DNA of 64,000 nucleotides from Bacillota bacterium (GCA_023421075.1 JAEZUM010000005.1:1-64000); one strand, 5' to 3'; shown: positions 35,158 through 44,723, counted from the stretch's first letter. A program made the numbers and translations. Notes: generated by a model from the sequence alone, not told the origin.

Positions 35158-36156
35158 TTATATTCTTACCTTGCAAGTATCTCTTACTACCAGGCTTGGA
35201 GCCAGCCTCGTAATTCTACCCTTGTGATCATTCTCCGTTTCCATCAATCGGAACAGTTCTGTCGCACTGACATTGCCCAGCTCTGTCACCGGACTGTGTA
35301 TTGTCGTCAATGCCGGAGTATAATACGAAGATAGAATAATATCATCAAAGCCGATTACGCATACATCCTCCGGGATCTTATAACCACCCTCGGTTAAGGC
35401 GCGAATACACCCCCAGGCCATTTCGTCGTTGGCACAGAAGAAGGCATCCGGAATATCAATTCCCTTGAGTAGCAGTACGCGCATCTCACTGTATGCAACT
35501 GCTTCTTCAAAGTAGCCGCGAAGCATTATATTCTCATCAATCGGTAGATTATACTTTGTCATGGTTGCCACAAATGCCTGATATCTTGCTTCGTCATCAT
35601 AATTGTAAATACCGTGAATATATCCTATCCTTCGATGTCCCTGCTTAATCAGATATTCCATCGCCAGAATCGCACCCTCTGTATTGTTGATGATGACACT
35701 GGACATGTTCTCCCCTGCATACTCCCGGTCAATGAAAACAATGGGCATCTTAGTTAAAGCAATACGATCTACATATTCGTTATGAAGCCGTTCGTTCAGG
35801 ACAATAGCACCTTCCACACCGGAAGAGATAATCATACTGTAGATCTCCTCACTGGTATTTTCGTTACTGATATAGATATTCAGAAGATAACCCTTTAGCC
35901 TGCATTGCAGATGCACCGCCTGTATCAGCATGCGATAGAAATCACCTTGAATGCTTGGAAGGAAGAGACCAATGGTATTCTTTTTATTCGATTTTAAGAA
36001 CTTTGCATTCATGTTTGGCACATACTTTAATTTCTCCACGGCAGCCAATACTTTCTGCTTTTTCTCATCGCTCACGATATCTACATTATTTAACACGTTT
36101 GATACCGTAGAGATTGCTACCCCGGCTTCCTTTGCCACATCCTTGATCGTTACCAT
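35158..36156 (-). CDS. LacI-family transcriptional regulator of the glucan locus
   Basis: 332-residue LacI/GalR regulator. The N-terminal helix-turn-helix is VTIKDVAKEAGVAISTVSNV (residues 2-21), with hinge helix near residues 50-58, then a periplasmic-binding-protein-like effector domain. GGAG precedes the ATG. It lies between the GH16 lipoprotein gene and the large phosphorylase, so it probably controls this locus in response to a glucan oligosaccharide. The operator motifs found at several promoters in the window (CG-centred palindromes) are of the type such proteins bind, but which regulator binds which site is not shown. Confidence 0.92.
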   Translation of the reverse strand: MVTIKDVAKEAGVAISTVSNVLNNVDIVSDEKKQKVLAAVEKLKYVPNMNAKFLKSNKKNTIGLFLPSIQGDFYRMLIQAVHLQCRLKGYLLNIYISNENTSEEIYSMIISSGVEGAIVLNERLHNEYVDRIALTKMPIVFIDREYAGENMSSVIINNTEGAILAMEYLIKQGHRRIGYIHGIYNYDDEARYQAFVATMTKYNLPIDENIMLRGYFEEAVAYSEMRVLLLKGIDIPDAFFCANDEMAWGCIRALTEGGYKIPEDVCVIGFDDIILSSYYTPALTTIHSPVTELGNVSATELFRLMETENDHKGRITRLAPSLVVRDTCKVRI

Positions 36157-36202
36157 TTGTCCATCTCCTGACTTTCTTCTATATTTGCCCCTACGGGTAT
36201 TT

Positions 36203-37177
36203 CTACTGCGTCAATTCACCGATCTCTTTGCTCTGATATACCCTGACATAGTCTACCAGCATCCGAACCGGATAAATACTTTCATCCACTCCTTTAGCAC
36301 CACCCCAATCACCACCAACCGCGATGTTGAGCAGCAGGTGCATTCGCTGATCAAAGGGCCACTCTTTATAGGTTGGGCTCTTTGTATGCTTCGTTGGCTC
36401 AAAGGTAAAGTATTGTTCCCCGTCGATGAATGCCAGAATTTTATCCGGCAGCCATTCGATGCTGTACACATGAAAATCCTCACTGACACCTTCCACATAC
36501 CTGGTTGCTGTCTTTTGAGTATTAATCCTATGATAGTAGGACTGGGTATGGATCGAAGCATGCACTGTATTCTGATTATATCCCACGTGCTCCATGATGT
36601 CAATTTCTCCGGAAGCCGGCCAGGAACCATATTCCCAATCCGTGGGCAGCATCCAGATGGCAGGCCAGGTACCAAGTCCCGCCGGAAGCTTTGCTCTTAC
36701 CTCAATCTTACCATACAACCAATCACCCTTATCTCTGGAAACAAGTCTCGCAGAGGTGTAATTCATTCCTTCTTTTTCTTCTTTTCTAGCCTCGATGATC
36801 AGATTTCCATCTTCTACAAACGCATTTTGATCCGAGGTATAATATTGCAGCTCATGATTCCCCCAGCCGCTGCCACCGGTGTCATAATTCCATTTTGTCG
36901 CTTCCGGAAGCCCTTCATAATCAAATTCATCTGACCACACCAAATCATAGGTCAGCGCTTCATAATCATAGCGAAAGCCAACCGCCTTCAAATCCTCCGG
37001 CGCGACTTCCTTTATTTTGGATGGATCGACAAAGGCATCTGATACCTTGGTTCCGGTGCGGAAGCCATCCTGCTCCGTCTGACAAGCACTAAGCAGTCCG
37101 CATGTGATTACCATCGTACCCGCTAACAGAGCAACAGTTGCTTTGTGTCTTAATTTATTTCGGTTTATACCCCCCAC
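36203..37177 (-). CDS. GH16 beta-glucanase lipoprotein
   Basis: Cell-surface endo-beta-1,3(4)-glucanase, 324 residues. The N-terminus is a lipoprotein signal with lipobox L-S-A-C and Cys32, a short linker, then the GH16 domain from about residue 77 (YDLVWSDEFDYEGLPE). The catalytic residues are E191, D193 and E196 in GEIDIMEHVG. The start is a GTG at 37177 with a weak ribosome site. The domain resembles the cytosolic GH16 at 24656-25408. It should cut polymeric glucan outside the cell and feed oligosaccharides to the two permease pairs upstream. A two-hairpin structure separates it from the permease gene. Confidence 0.93.
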   Translation of the reverse strand: MGGINRNKLRHKATVALLAGTMVITCGLLSACQTEQDGFRTGTKVSDAFVDPSKIKEVAPEDLKAVGFRYDYEALTYDLVWSDEFDYEGLPEATKWNYDTGGSGWGNHELQYYTSDQNAFVEDGNLIIEARKEEKEGMNYTSARLVSRDKGDWLYGKIEVRAKLPAGLGTWPAIWMLPTDWEYGSWPASGEIDIMEHVGYNQNTVHASIHTQSYYHRINTQKTATRYVEGVSEDFHVYSIEWLPDKILAFIDGEQYFTFEPTKHTKSPTYKEWPFDQRMHLLLNIAVGGDWGGAKGVDESIYPVRMLVDYVRVYQSKEIGELTQ

Positions 37178-37266
37178 GGTTTCACCAACTTTCTCTAAAT
37201 ATGCTAAGAGCCACTACCTGGAAGAACAAGGAGTTTGCTCCAATGGGCAAACATACCCTTTGAATT

Positions 37267-37346
37267 AGTTTGTACCAAGTGTGTCTCACACACTTTGAAG
37301 ACGCAGGTACAAACTTTTAAGGATGAATTATGCTCGCATAATTCAT
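37267..37346. repeat. Two intercistronic hairpins between permease and GH16 genes
   Basis: Hairpin 1: AGTTTGTACC (37267-37276) with GGTACAAACT (37306-37315), stacked on AAGTGTGT/ACACACTT (37277-37284 and 37288-37295) with a 10-base bulge. Hairpin 2: ATGAATTATG/CATAATTCAT (37323-37332 and 37337-37346), perfect 10 bp. No T-run follows on the minus strand, so this looks like an mRNA processing or stabilising structure rather than a terminator. Confidence 0.5.
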
Positions 37347-37347
37347 T

Positions 37348-38280
37348 CTATTCACCGGTTATTCCGGTATTTTCAATACCCTGAATAAATCGCTTCTGTA
37401 CAAAGGCATACAGAATCAATAACGGAGTAATGGATATTAGTGTCGCAGACATCTTATAGGCCTCGTTAATACGAAACTGCGCGGTTCCCCTTCCGGCAGA
37501 GGCGTAGGATGCAAAGGCACTATCGAACATATTCAGCTTTGCAGGCAACAGTTCTATGCTATTGCGCACCAGGGTGCCGGTTACATAGGTCTCGTTCCAG
37601 TTCCAGACAAAGGAGAATAGGAAGATAACCAATACTGTGGAAGAAGAAAGCCTTAGCGCAATCTGGGTAAATACCTTCATCGGTCCTGCCCCGTCGATCA
37701 TCGCTGCCTCATCCAAAGAATATGGTATCAGGTTAAAAAAGTTATAAAAAATCAATATTAATATGGTGGAATTGACCCCCTGACCAAAGAGTGCCATCAC
37801 CAGCTGTGGCAAGGGTGTACCGATTAGATTAAAGCCCATCATATTCTGCGCTGAGATAAACAGCATTAGTCTTGGTATCATCAGCAAAGGGATCGGTATG
37901 ATAAAGGCCAATATGATCATAATGATCCACAGGTTCTTAAATCGAAATTGATACCTGGATAAAGCAAAACCGGTCATTGCTGATACAATGGTCTGACCGG
38001 TCGCAAGCAACGCCGAGTACCAGATGGAATTCACCAGGGTTTTATTAAGCTCCAGAACGGTTCCTGCCACAACGATATTATTAAAGGATGGACTCTTTGG
38101 CAGCCATTCGATGGAAGGGTCTATGACATCCTTATAGGACATGAAGGCCATGGATATCATACGAAAGATCGGTTCCAGATAGATAAAGCTGATACAGATC
38201 AAAACAAAATATATTCCTAACTTAAGTACGGTTCCAAACTTACGAAGCCGTAATAATCGATGCAGATAATCTCTCTTCAT
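37348..38280 (-). CDS. Carbohydrate ABC permease, second pair (MalG-type)
   Basis: 310-residue CUT1 permease with six membrane segments and the EAA loop SLDEAAMIDGAG near residue 195. The C-terminal QKRFIQGIENTGITGE is typical. It starts 1 bp after the partner permease gene. Together with 38282-39172 it forms a second transmembrane pair in the same locus, separate from the pair at 43620-45659. It has no dedicated ATPase gene nearby. Confidence 0.92.
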   Translation of the reverse strand: MKRDYLHRLLRLRKFGTVLKLGIYFVLICISFIYLEPIFRMISMAFMSYKDVIDPSIEWLPKSPSFNNIVVAGTVLELNKTLVNSIWYSALLATGQTIVSAMTGFALSRYQFRFKNLWIIMIILAFIIPIPLLMIPRLMLFISAQNMMGFNLIGTPLPQLVMALFGQGVNSTILILIFYNFFNLIPYSLDEAAMIDGAGPMKVFTQIALRLSSSTVLVIFLFSFVWNWNETYVTGTLVRNSIELLPAKLNMFDSAFASYASAGRGTAQFRINEAYKMSATLISITPLLILYAFVQKRFIQGIENTGITGE

Positions 38281-38281
38281 C

Positions 38282-39172
38282 CTAGTAATGCCTCCTTCCC
38301 TTTTCCCTATTTTTAAAGATAAAGAATGCGATTCCGATGATCATTAATACCACAGAGCTATAAATCCAGGCAAAGGTAGAGGCAATACCAAGCCCTCCGC
38401 TGGTATTCTCCGTAGCCGTTCGGATCAGGTCGTAAACAGGATTGATGGAGAAGGTTCCGATATTTGCGATGGTAAAGATCGTAACAACCAAAACAATCGG
38501 CTTTATGATCGGAATAATAATCTTCCACAATATCTGCCAGGAATTCGCAGAGTCAATTTGTGCCGCTTCAAATAAGCTGGGATTAATCTTCTGTAATCCA
38601 TTGATATACAAAATAATAGGAATTCCCGTAAACCACAAAATGATGGACAGTTGTTCAAAGATACCGACCAAAATCTCTGCAAACTGAGGTGAATAGGTAT
38701 AAATCATCTGTACGATAAAAATCTCCGAAAATTGTCTGATCGACTCAGCTCCGTTATTAATGGAGTTCGAATCGAGCAGCTGGTACATTACCGGACCGGA
38801 CATAATGATTACCGGTAGGAAATAAATAGTTCGAAGCAGCCCTCGCAGGAACGTGATCCGGTTCAATAAATAAGCTAGGATAAAGGATAAGATAACGATT
38901 ACAAAGGTATAGGGTATTATCATGCCCAGAAAGGCTAACATCGCCGGTACAAATTCCACATTTTGAAAGAAAGCCATGCTGTAATTATCTAGCCCGATCC
39001 ATTCCACCTTAAAGCCCAGAACCGTCTGCCTAACCTCGGTAAAGCTTAAATATATCGTAGCAAGGAACGGAGCTGCTGTAAATATTGCAAAGCCCACAAT
39101 CCAGGGCATCATAAACAGATAACCCTGCTTATTCTGTCTATGTTGATATGAGGTCATCTTCTTCTTGCTCAT
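38282..39172 (-). CDS. Carbohydrate ABC permease, second pair (MalF-type)
   Basis: 296-residue CUT1 permease. The first membrane segment is GYLFMMPWIVGFAIFTAAPF and the EAA loop is LFEAAQIDSAN near residue 200. Its ATG overlaps the stop of the upstream DUF5696 gene by 4 bp (ATGA), which indicates translational coupling, so the DUF5696 protein and this permease are probably made in fixed ratio. Confidence 0.92.
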   Translation of the reverse strand: MSKKKMTSYQHRQNKQGYLFMMPWIVGFAIFTAAPFLATIYLSFTEVRQTVLGFKVEWIGLDNYSMAFFQNVEFVPAMLAFLGMIIPYTFVIVILSFILAYLLNRITFLRGLLRTIYFLPVIIMSGPVMYQLLDSNSINNGAESIRQFSEIFIVQMIYTYSPQFAEILVGIFEQLSIILWFTGIPIILYINGLQKINPSLFEAAQIDSANSWQILWKIIIPIIKPIVLVVTIFTIANIGTFSINPVYDLIRTATENTSGGLGIASTFAWIYSSVVLMIIGIAFFIFKNREKGRRHY

Positions 39173-41586
39173 TCCTGTACCTCCCCTTCGGAAATTACTT
39201 CTGCACTGAGAGGTGCAACAGTGATCGATCCATAAGTATAAGCTTCCTGCGTATAATTGATGATGACTTTCTTAACTGCCTCACCCTTTTGATAGCTATT
39301 GATAATGATACCGCCTTGTGGCACTCCCCTGCCGATCCATTTATATCCCGATATCTGGCTAAGGGTTTCATTAACCTGGGAATATACCCGTGCGATCAAG
39401 TCCTTGTATTGTACGAACTCTGTGGAATACAAATCCGCTGACGGAGTGGAGGACAGGAAATGTGAGGGCTCCTTGGTTAAAATAAAAGAGGGTGACAAAT
39501 TATAATCAATCATTCGAAGAATATCTGTCTGTGTATAGAAGGAGAAATTGGAATAAGGTGCATATACCTCCATCGTTCCATTCAATACCATCTGCAGAAA
39601 AGGAACTGCATCTGTCTCAAATACATACTGGGAGGTCCCCACCGGGCTCTGCAAATAACGATCCGTATATTTCCACAGATACAGATTCGGCGATTCCATA
39701 TTGAGCTTTAACTCCTCTTTTGCCTTCGCAAACGTGTTCTGATATAATTCAATGGCTTCAGTCGCACTCAAGAGCCTTCCTGAGCTGTCATAATTACTGA
39801 GCAAAATATTGGACATTCCTCCGACCGTCATGGAATCCTGGTAGGTGTGATAACGATCAAACTGCTTTTTAAACCAAGCAGCACTTTTCTCCGGAGTTGC
39901 ATAACCAAAGATCGTAACCGGTGAATTTGCGGGAAGTATATATAGCTTATTGAGCTCCAGATACCAGGAATTCACATGTCTTGCTGCTGTATTGTGATAG
40001 TTCAGCATCTCTTTGTTAATTGTGGTATAGTCTCTCGCATAGGATATATCTATGCCCTTGTCTGCAAATTCTGTGATTAACTCCTTAAAATCCGCCTTGC
40101 TTCCAATTCTTCTAAAAAAGTTCGCAGAGTCCGGTCTTGCCAGGGTCTCTCCTCCCTGCTGCCAACCATATAAGCCACTGTTAATGTTCGTAATGCCGGT
40201 CTCTTTGATTGTGGTATTTAAGATCTCACGGACATCCTCTGCCGTGGTAACAACAACCTCATCCATTCCCACGATGCCCTTCTTGGAATCGGACATCATG
40301 AAATCCAAACGGATCGGAATATCTTCGGCTTCCGGCTTCGACTTTTCTTTCAGTATCCCCTCCTCCAGAAGATGTTTCCGATAGGTTGATGCCATACCGG
40401 TATAATCTGCTGCAGGGGAACCATCCGAACCGTCCCCTGCCAAGAAGGTATAAGTCATTTTGATATTTAATTCGTTCGGTTCTTCCATCAGGGTGAAGTA
40501 GCCATCGCCCTTTTTGTTATATACCTGGTAGTAATTCACATTATAAGCAAATCTCGGATATACATAGTCATAAGCGGTCAGATTCTCCTCCGGCCTTACT
40601 ACAATCTGCATGTATTCGGCACCTTGATCCGCATAGGCCACAAAACCAGCCTGGCCGTCTCCGTGTGCCACACCGAACACCGGCATAACCGGTTCCTTCA
40701 GAGGAATAGCGTCGGTGGACATATAATTATAATAGGTATTCTGTGCCGGATCCGCACCGTATACATCTCCGGTATATAAGGAAAAGGAAGCGCTGTTATC
40801 CTTGAATCGTATTAAGCTTCCGCTTCCATCTGGTACAAAGATATAACCGGGTATTCTGTATTTATCCTTGATGATATCATACATCTCGGTCTCCGAATTG
40901 TAATACTTCATCTTGCCACCACTGGCACCGAGGAACGGGGTGATGATGAGTGCCATTACATTCTTAATACCCTTGCCTGTGATGTCCTCATTCTTAATCT
41001 CATACTGTATGGAATCCTCAAGAAAGGTAATATAAACCTTTACTTCAACCTCGATATTCTGAAAATCCACATCAAGTCTTCTGGTAGCCGGATTATCATT
41101 CAAGGTCACCAGCTGAGATTCCACTAAGTCCTTGGCTGCGGAGGAGATGTTCTTCGTCGTTCCCTCCTCATTATATTCCACAGTTAGGATAGAGTTGGAG
41201 ATTGCCGTATAGGTGGAATTCATCCCCTCCTCCAGTGGTATGGCAAGCTTTTCGGCCTCTTCCTTCGTCGGTGCATCCAAAATCGCTTGTTGTATGTCCG
41301 CTCCGAAGGGAATATCCAGACCTGTCTTCCAGGTATAACCCGAGCGTTTATCCTTAATCGCAAAAACATCGCGGTCCTCACGATAATAATATGCTAAGGT
41401 ATCTGTCTCATGGATCTTCTCAAATTCATCAAAGGTTGTTATATCATAGGTTACCTTGTCCGGTGGCAGCTTCGTATCACGATTCGTTGTTAAGTAGGCT
41501 GCCTTCACGATACTAACCGATACCGCACCGATCATAATCACACCCAATAACAGAAATAATACCGGTCTTTTCTTAGTTGAGAACAT
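39169..41586 (-). CDS. DUF5696-type exported/membrane-anchored protein
   Basis: About 805 residues with one N-terminal membrane segment (about 9-28) and a large extracytoplasmic region that matches the DUF5696 family as I recall it. Recognisable stretches are YIFVPDGSGSLIRF, a barrel-like part from about 400 (IRLDFMMSDSK, INSGLYGWQQGG) and GGIIINSYQKGE near the end. The family is found in Firmicutes sugar ABC operons and has a glycosidase-like barrel, but its function is not established to my knowledge. The frame opens at 41607; the ATG at 41586 has AAAGGAGG 9 bp upstream. It overlaps the preceding gene by 14 bp and the next by 4 bp, so it is part of one translationally coupled chain. Confidence 0.78.
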   Translation of the reverse strand: MFSTKKRPVLFLLLGVIMIGAVSVSIVKAAYLTTNRDTKLPPDKVTYDITTFDEFEKIHETDTLAYYYREDRDVFAIKDKRSGYTWKTGLDIPFGADIQQAILDAPTKEEAEKLAIPLEEGMNSTYTAISNSILTVEYNEEGTTKNISSAAKDLVESQLVTLNDNPATRRLDVDFQNIEVEVKVYITFLEDSIQYEIKNEDITGKGIKNVMALIITPFLGASGGKMKYYNSETEMYDIIKDKYRIPGYIFVPDGSGSLIRFKDNSASFSLYTGDVYGADPAQNTYYNYMSTDAIPLKEPVMPVFGVAHGDGQAGFVAYADQGAEYMQIVVRPEENLTAYDYVYPRFAYNVNYYQVYNKKGDGYFTLMEEPNELNIKMTYTFLAGDGSDGSPAADYTGMASTYRKHLLEEGILKEKSKPEAEDIPIRLDFMMSDSKKGIVGMDEVVVTTAEDVREILNTTIKETGITNINSGLYGWQQGGETLARPDSANFFRRIGSKADFKELITEFADKGIDISYARDYTTINKEMLNYHNTAARHVNSWYLELNKLYILPANSPVTIFGYATPEKSAAWFKKQFDRYHTYQDSMTVGGMSNILLSNYDSSGRLLSATEAIELYQNTFAKAKEELKLNMESPNLYLWKYTDRYLQSPVGTSQYVFETDAVPFLQMVLNGTMEVYAPYSNFSFYTQTDILRMIDYNLSPSFILTKEPSHFLSSTPSADLYSTEFVQYKDLIARVYSQVNETLSQISGYKWIGRGVPQGGIIINSYQKGEAVKKVIINYTQEAYTYGSITVAPLSAEVISEGEVQE

Positions 41587-43606
41587 TTCGTGCTGCCTCC
41601 TTTCCAATGGATTTGATAAATTGCCAGAGCTGATCCCACATAATAATTATAATTATTGTAAGGATGGCTGCAATTATCATGAAGACAAAGGTAATGATCA
41701 GACTGATTACAGTCTCCTTTGTCGTATAATCATGGACGGTCATGAAACCAAGGAATATGGTGATCAACGTCCAGAATATTCCGACATATAGGATGATATC
41801 CAGAAGGAAGGACTCATTGTAGGTTAATATGTAGGATAATAATGTGGTGGATACCATTGCTGTGATCACAGGTATGCTACCGTATGCCGGAATCATATAT
41901 ACCTGTGAAAAGGAGCCATCGCCATCCTTAATGGATGCCACCAAATAGTTGCATAGGATAAATAAACCGAGTAGTGCGAAGAAACCGATTACGATTGCAT
42001 TGATATCCATGTCCTCGACAGCCTGATATTGATAGATAAAGCCCTTACTGGTCTGAAAAGCCATAAAGGAGATGAACAATATCAGATAAAGTATGGTTGC
42101 TCCTGGAACGGATCCCCGGCGGTTCTTCTTAATATGATAGTACAGATCGATCGGATGCCTCGGTATCCGGATGGCATATAACACATCCTTCAGTACGGGA
42201 ACGGTTAATATCCGGTCCCATATCCTGGTCTTCCATTGCTTAAATCTTCTCTTCTTATCAAAATGCTTTATCCCGAAGGAAAACATCCAAAGGATTAAAA
42301 TAATTGTCGCAATCATTGGCAGCCTACTCTGCAGCCAGGTATTTCTAACCTCCCAGTAAGCTTCGGAATAGAATTTACGATCTCCGGATACCTTAAAATG
42401 CTCCATCGCTTCCACATATCGTTCCGCATGCAGATATGCCTTACCGACACCATTATGAGCCAGGACCGACATCTGGTTCAGCTTCAGAACCTCACTCCAC
42501 TGAAGTAAGGCTTCCTCGTAACGTCCCTGTTCATAAAGCCCCATGGCTCCATATACCATTCTGGCGTAATCGGTTGGCCGGAAGGATTGCAGATATCCTT
42601 TATCCCCATCTGCGGTCCATATGGTACCGTTTTGATCCACTGCGATTGTCGGAAGCATAGAATATAAGCCGGATACATCCAGGTCAAACACATAGGAGCC
42701 AAAATCAAAGATCAATTCGCCTGCGTTGGAATAGATATTGATATATCCGCTATGCTCACTGGTATAGATAATTCCCTGATCGTCTACATAAAGATCTGTC
42801 ATGGAATCCGAGACCCAGTCCTGCTCCTTGAACATATTGCCTCCGGCCGTGTTATGTTTCTTTAGCCCGTCTGTATTCGTACCCATGGTCGTGGAATAGA
42901 CAATATTATCATTATCGATAAATACATTGGAGAAGGTGGTGGGAACTCTGGCAACCAAATTCTGCAGCTGAGCGCGTGTGAAGATTGCATTCTGGATTGC
43001 CTGAACAAGGGTAAGCTTTGCTTTATTCACCGTAAAATAGCCAAGGAAATCTCCTGTAGAGGCTAACTGAATGATCCCGTTGTAAACACCCTCACCTACA
43101 ATATACATATTTCTACCGTTGTCCACTGCGATTCGCAGCGGTTCAAAGGGGGTATCCGCAAAGGACGGAGTATCCGGTCTGGTGAATTTTGATACAAATG
43201 CAAAGCTTTTATCAAACAGGAATACTGCCTTTGCACTAGGATCGGCAACGTAAATATCACCGTGATCCGTAACAAAAACACCTCTCGGGGCAATCAGCTC
43301 CTCATATTCAAGAATACCTGCAACCTCATCGGTATTAATGGCATATTTCACAATCCGGCGGTTGCCTGAATCAGCGATATACATCATGTTGTCATCATCG
43401 ATATAGATATCATCCGGAGCCATAAGCCCAAGATTCGTTATCGTTTTGTCCGGAAGATAAGCATCCTGGGTACGCGTCCAAAAGCCCTTCTGGTCAAAGG
43501 TATAGGTATAACTTGTTGCCTGAGAGGCCAACACCCTTTTATCCGGATTACCGATCATCATGAGGACAGCCCAACCAATGAAGATTGCTATTACAAATTT
43601 TTTCAT
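41573..43606 (-). CDS. NHL-repeat / TPR / Yip1-like membrane protein
   Basis: 677 residues in three parts. After a signal segment (residues 1-27), an NHL-type beta-propeller spans about 45-350, with repeats such as APDDIYIDDDNMMYIADSGNR and APRGVFVTDHGDIYVADP. A short TPR region (about 360-410: YEEALLQWSEVLKLNQMSVLAHNGVGKAY) follows. The rest is a polytopic membrane domain of Yip1 type with one segment near 430 and about five more from 500. The propeller and TPR should face outside. It sits between permease and DUF5696 genes in a tightly spaced operon. It could be a surface scaffold or sensor of transported glycans; no enzyme motif is seen. Confidence 0.75.
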   Translation of the reverse strand: MKKFVIAIFIGWAVLMMIGNPDKRVLASQATSYTYTFDQKGFWTRTQDAYLPDKTITNLGLMAPDDIYIDDDNMMYIADSGNRRIVKYAINTDEVAGILEYEELIAPRGVFVTDHGDIYVADPSAKAVFLFDKSFAFVSKFTRPDTPSFADTPFEPLRIAVDNGRNMYIVGEGVYNGIIQLASTGDFLGYFTVNKAKLTLVQAIQNAIFTRAQLQNLVARVPTTFSNVFIDNDNIVYSTTMGTNTDGLKKHNTAGGNMFKEQDWVSDSMTDLYVDDQGIIYTSEHSGYINIYSNAGELIFDFGSYVFDLDVSGLYSMLPTIAVDQNGTIWTADGDKGYLQSFRPTDYARMVYGAMGLYEQGRYEEALLQWSEVLKLNQMSVLAHNGVGKAYLHAERYVEAMEHFKVSGDRKFYSEAYWEVRNTWLQSRLPMIATIILILWMFSFGIKHFDKKRRFKQWKTRIWDRILTVPVLKDVLYAIRIPRHPIDLYYHIKKNRRGSVPGATILYLILFISFMAFQTSKGFIYQYQAVEDMDINAIVIGFFALLGLFILCNYLVASIKDGDGSFSQVYMIPAYGSIPVITAMVSTTLLSYILTYNESFLLDIILYVGIFWTLITIFLGFMTVHDYTTKETVISLIITFVFMIIAAILTIIIIIMWDQLWQFIKSIGKEAARNVLN

Positions 43607-43619
43607 TTATGTCTCCCCC

Positions 43620-44489
43620 TTATTTGATTCCGGAATGTGCCATGGTATTCATAACCTGTGTATTCATCAAGATAAAGATGATCAGATTCGGCAGGAACAA
43701 TAGTACCGAAGCTGCTGCAGCCATCCCCTGTGCCGCCACATTGTTATTCGTGGATAGAGAGCCCAGATAGAAGGCCAAGGTACGCATCGTCTCGTCTGTA
43801 ATAAAATTATTGGATGCCTCTGTTGCATTCCACACAGATTGGAAGGTAAGTACGATTGATGTCGCTAGAGCCGGGCGGGTCAGAGGGATGATAACCTTCT
43901 GAATAATTCGAAAATCCTTCGCACCGTCCATAATCGCTGCTTCGATGAGTGCATTCGGAATCTGATCCACAAACTGCTTCACTAAGAATAATCCTACCGG
44001 CATAGCAATCAAAGGCAGGATATGTGCCAGCCAGGTATTAATCAGACCTGACTGAACAATAACGATGTATCTGGGTACTGCTACTGCCGTTGCTACAAAC
44101 ATAAGCGCCATCTGATTGAAGCCGAACATTGCATTCTTCCATCGAAACTTTTTCTTTGAAAAAGCATAGGCTGCGCTGATGGTGATAATTAGATTAATAA
44201 CCACGGTCATAAGAGTAATCATGACCGAGTTAAATAAGTATCTGGTCATCGGAACACCGGTGGTCCCGGATAGCATAAATAGATCACGAAAGTTCTTCCA
44301 GGTAGGGTTTTTCACAAATATAGTCGGCGGGAATGCAAACAACTCTCCGAGAGGCTTGAACGCATTGTTAATGACCATCACTACCGGCAGTATCATGAAG
44401 ATACTTAATGGTATCAAAATGATATAGAATTTAAGCTGAGACACCGAGAAACGCTTCGGGTTCATTTTTGATCCTTGAAAATTAGCCAT
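43620..44489 (-). CDS. Carbohydrate ABC permease, first pair (MalG-type)
   Basis: 289-residue CUT1 permease, with EAA loop LIEAAIMDGAKD near residue 190 and six membrane segments. GGAGGAAGCA precedes the ATG. The partner gene 44724-45659 is separated from it by a 203-bp palindrome that begins right after the partner's stop codon. It is 13 bp upstream of the NHL/TPR gene. Confidence 0.92.
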   Translation of the reverse strand: MANFQGSKMNPKRFSVSQLKFYIILIPLSIFMILPVVMVINNAFKPLGELFAFPPTIFVKNPTWKNFRDLFMLSGTTGVPMTRYLFNSVMITLMTVVINLIITISAAYAFSKKKFRWKNAMFGFNQMALMFVATAVAVPRYIVIVQSGLINTWLAHILPLIAMPVGLFLVKQFVDQIPNALIEAAIMDGAKDFRIIQKVIIPLTRPALATSIVLTFQSVWNATEASNNFITDETMRTLAFYLGSLSTNNNVAAQGMAAAASVLLFLPNLIIFILMNTQVMNTMAHSGIK

Positions 44490-44519
44490 TGCTTCCTCCT
44501 TAATTTCATTTGGTCTGTG

Positions 44520-44722
44520 AGGCTGTTGTAATCATTTTAGCTTAGGAAGAATAACACGCATCCCTCACACACAGGTTGCCGGACATCTTACTGTTTTGTA
44601 AGCAATTATCAAACATGCATGTTTGCTATTGCCTTACAAAATCAGCAATCCGTCCGTCAAACAGTGCATTATGGGATACATGTTATTCTCCCCTTAGCTA
44701 ACAAAAATGTTTACAACAGCCT
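44520..44722. repeat. 203-bp imperfect palindrome inserted between permease genes
   Basis: Outer arms AGGCTGTTGTAA (44520-44531) and TTACAACAGCCT (44711-44722) are perfect inverted repeats. Pairing continues inward through CATTTT/AAAATG, AGCTTAGG/CCTTAGCT, GAATAACA/TGTTATTC and ATCCC/GGGAT, then TTTTGTAAG/CTTACAAAA, to a perfect central CAAACATGCATGTTTG (44610-44625). It occupies nearly all of the gap between two co-oriented permease genes, starting 1 bp after the stop at 44724. It looks like a MITE or large mobile hairpin rather than a terminator, because the downstream genes remain in one operon. Confidence 0.7.
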
Positions 44723-44723
44723 T

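Noticed and set aside
35951..36934. A 327-codon open frame on the plus strand
   Set aside because: It lies opposite the LacI and GH16 genes, crosses both, has no ribosome site and reads as low-quality composition. It is a shadow frame.
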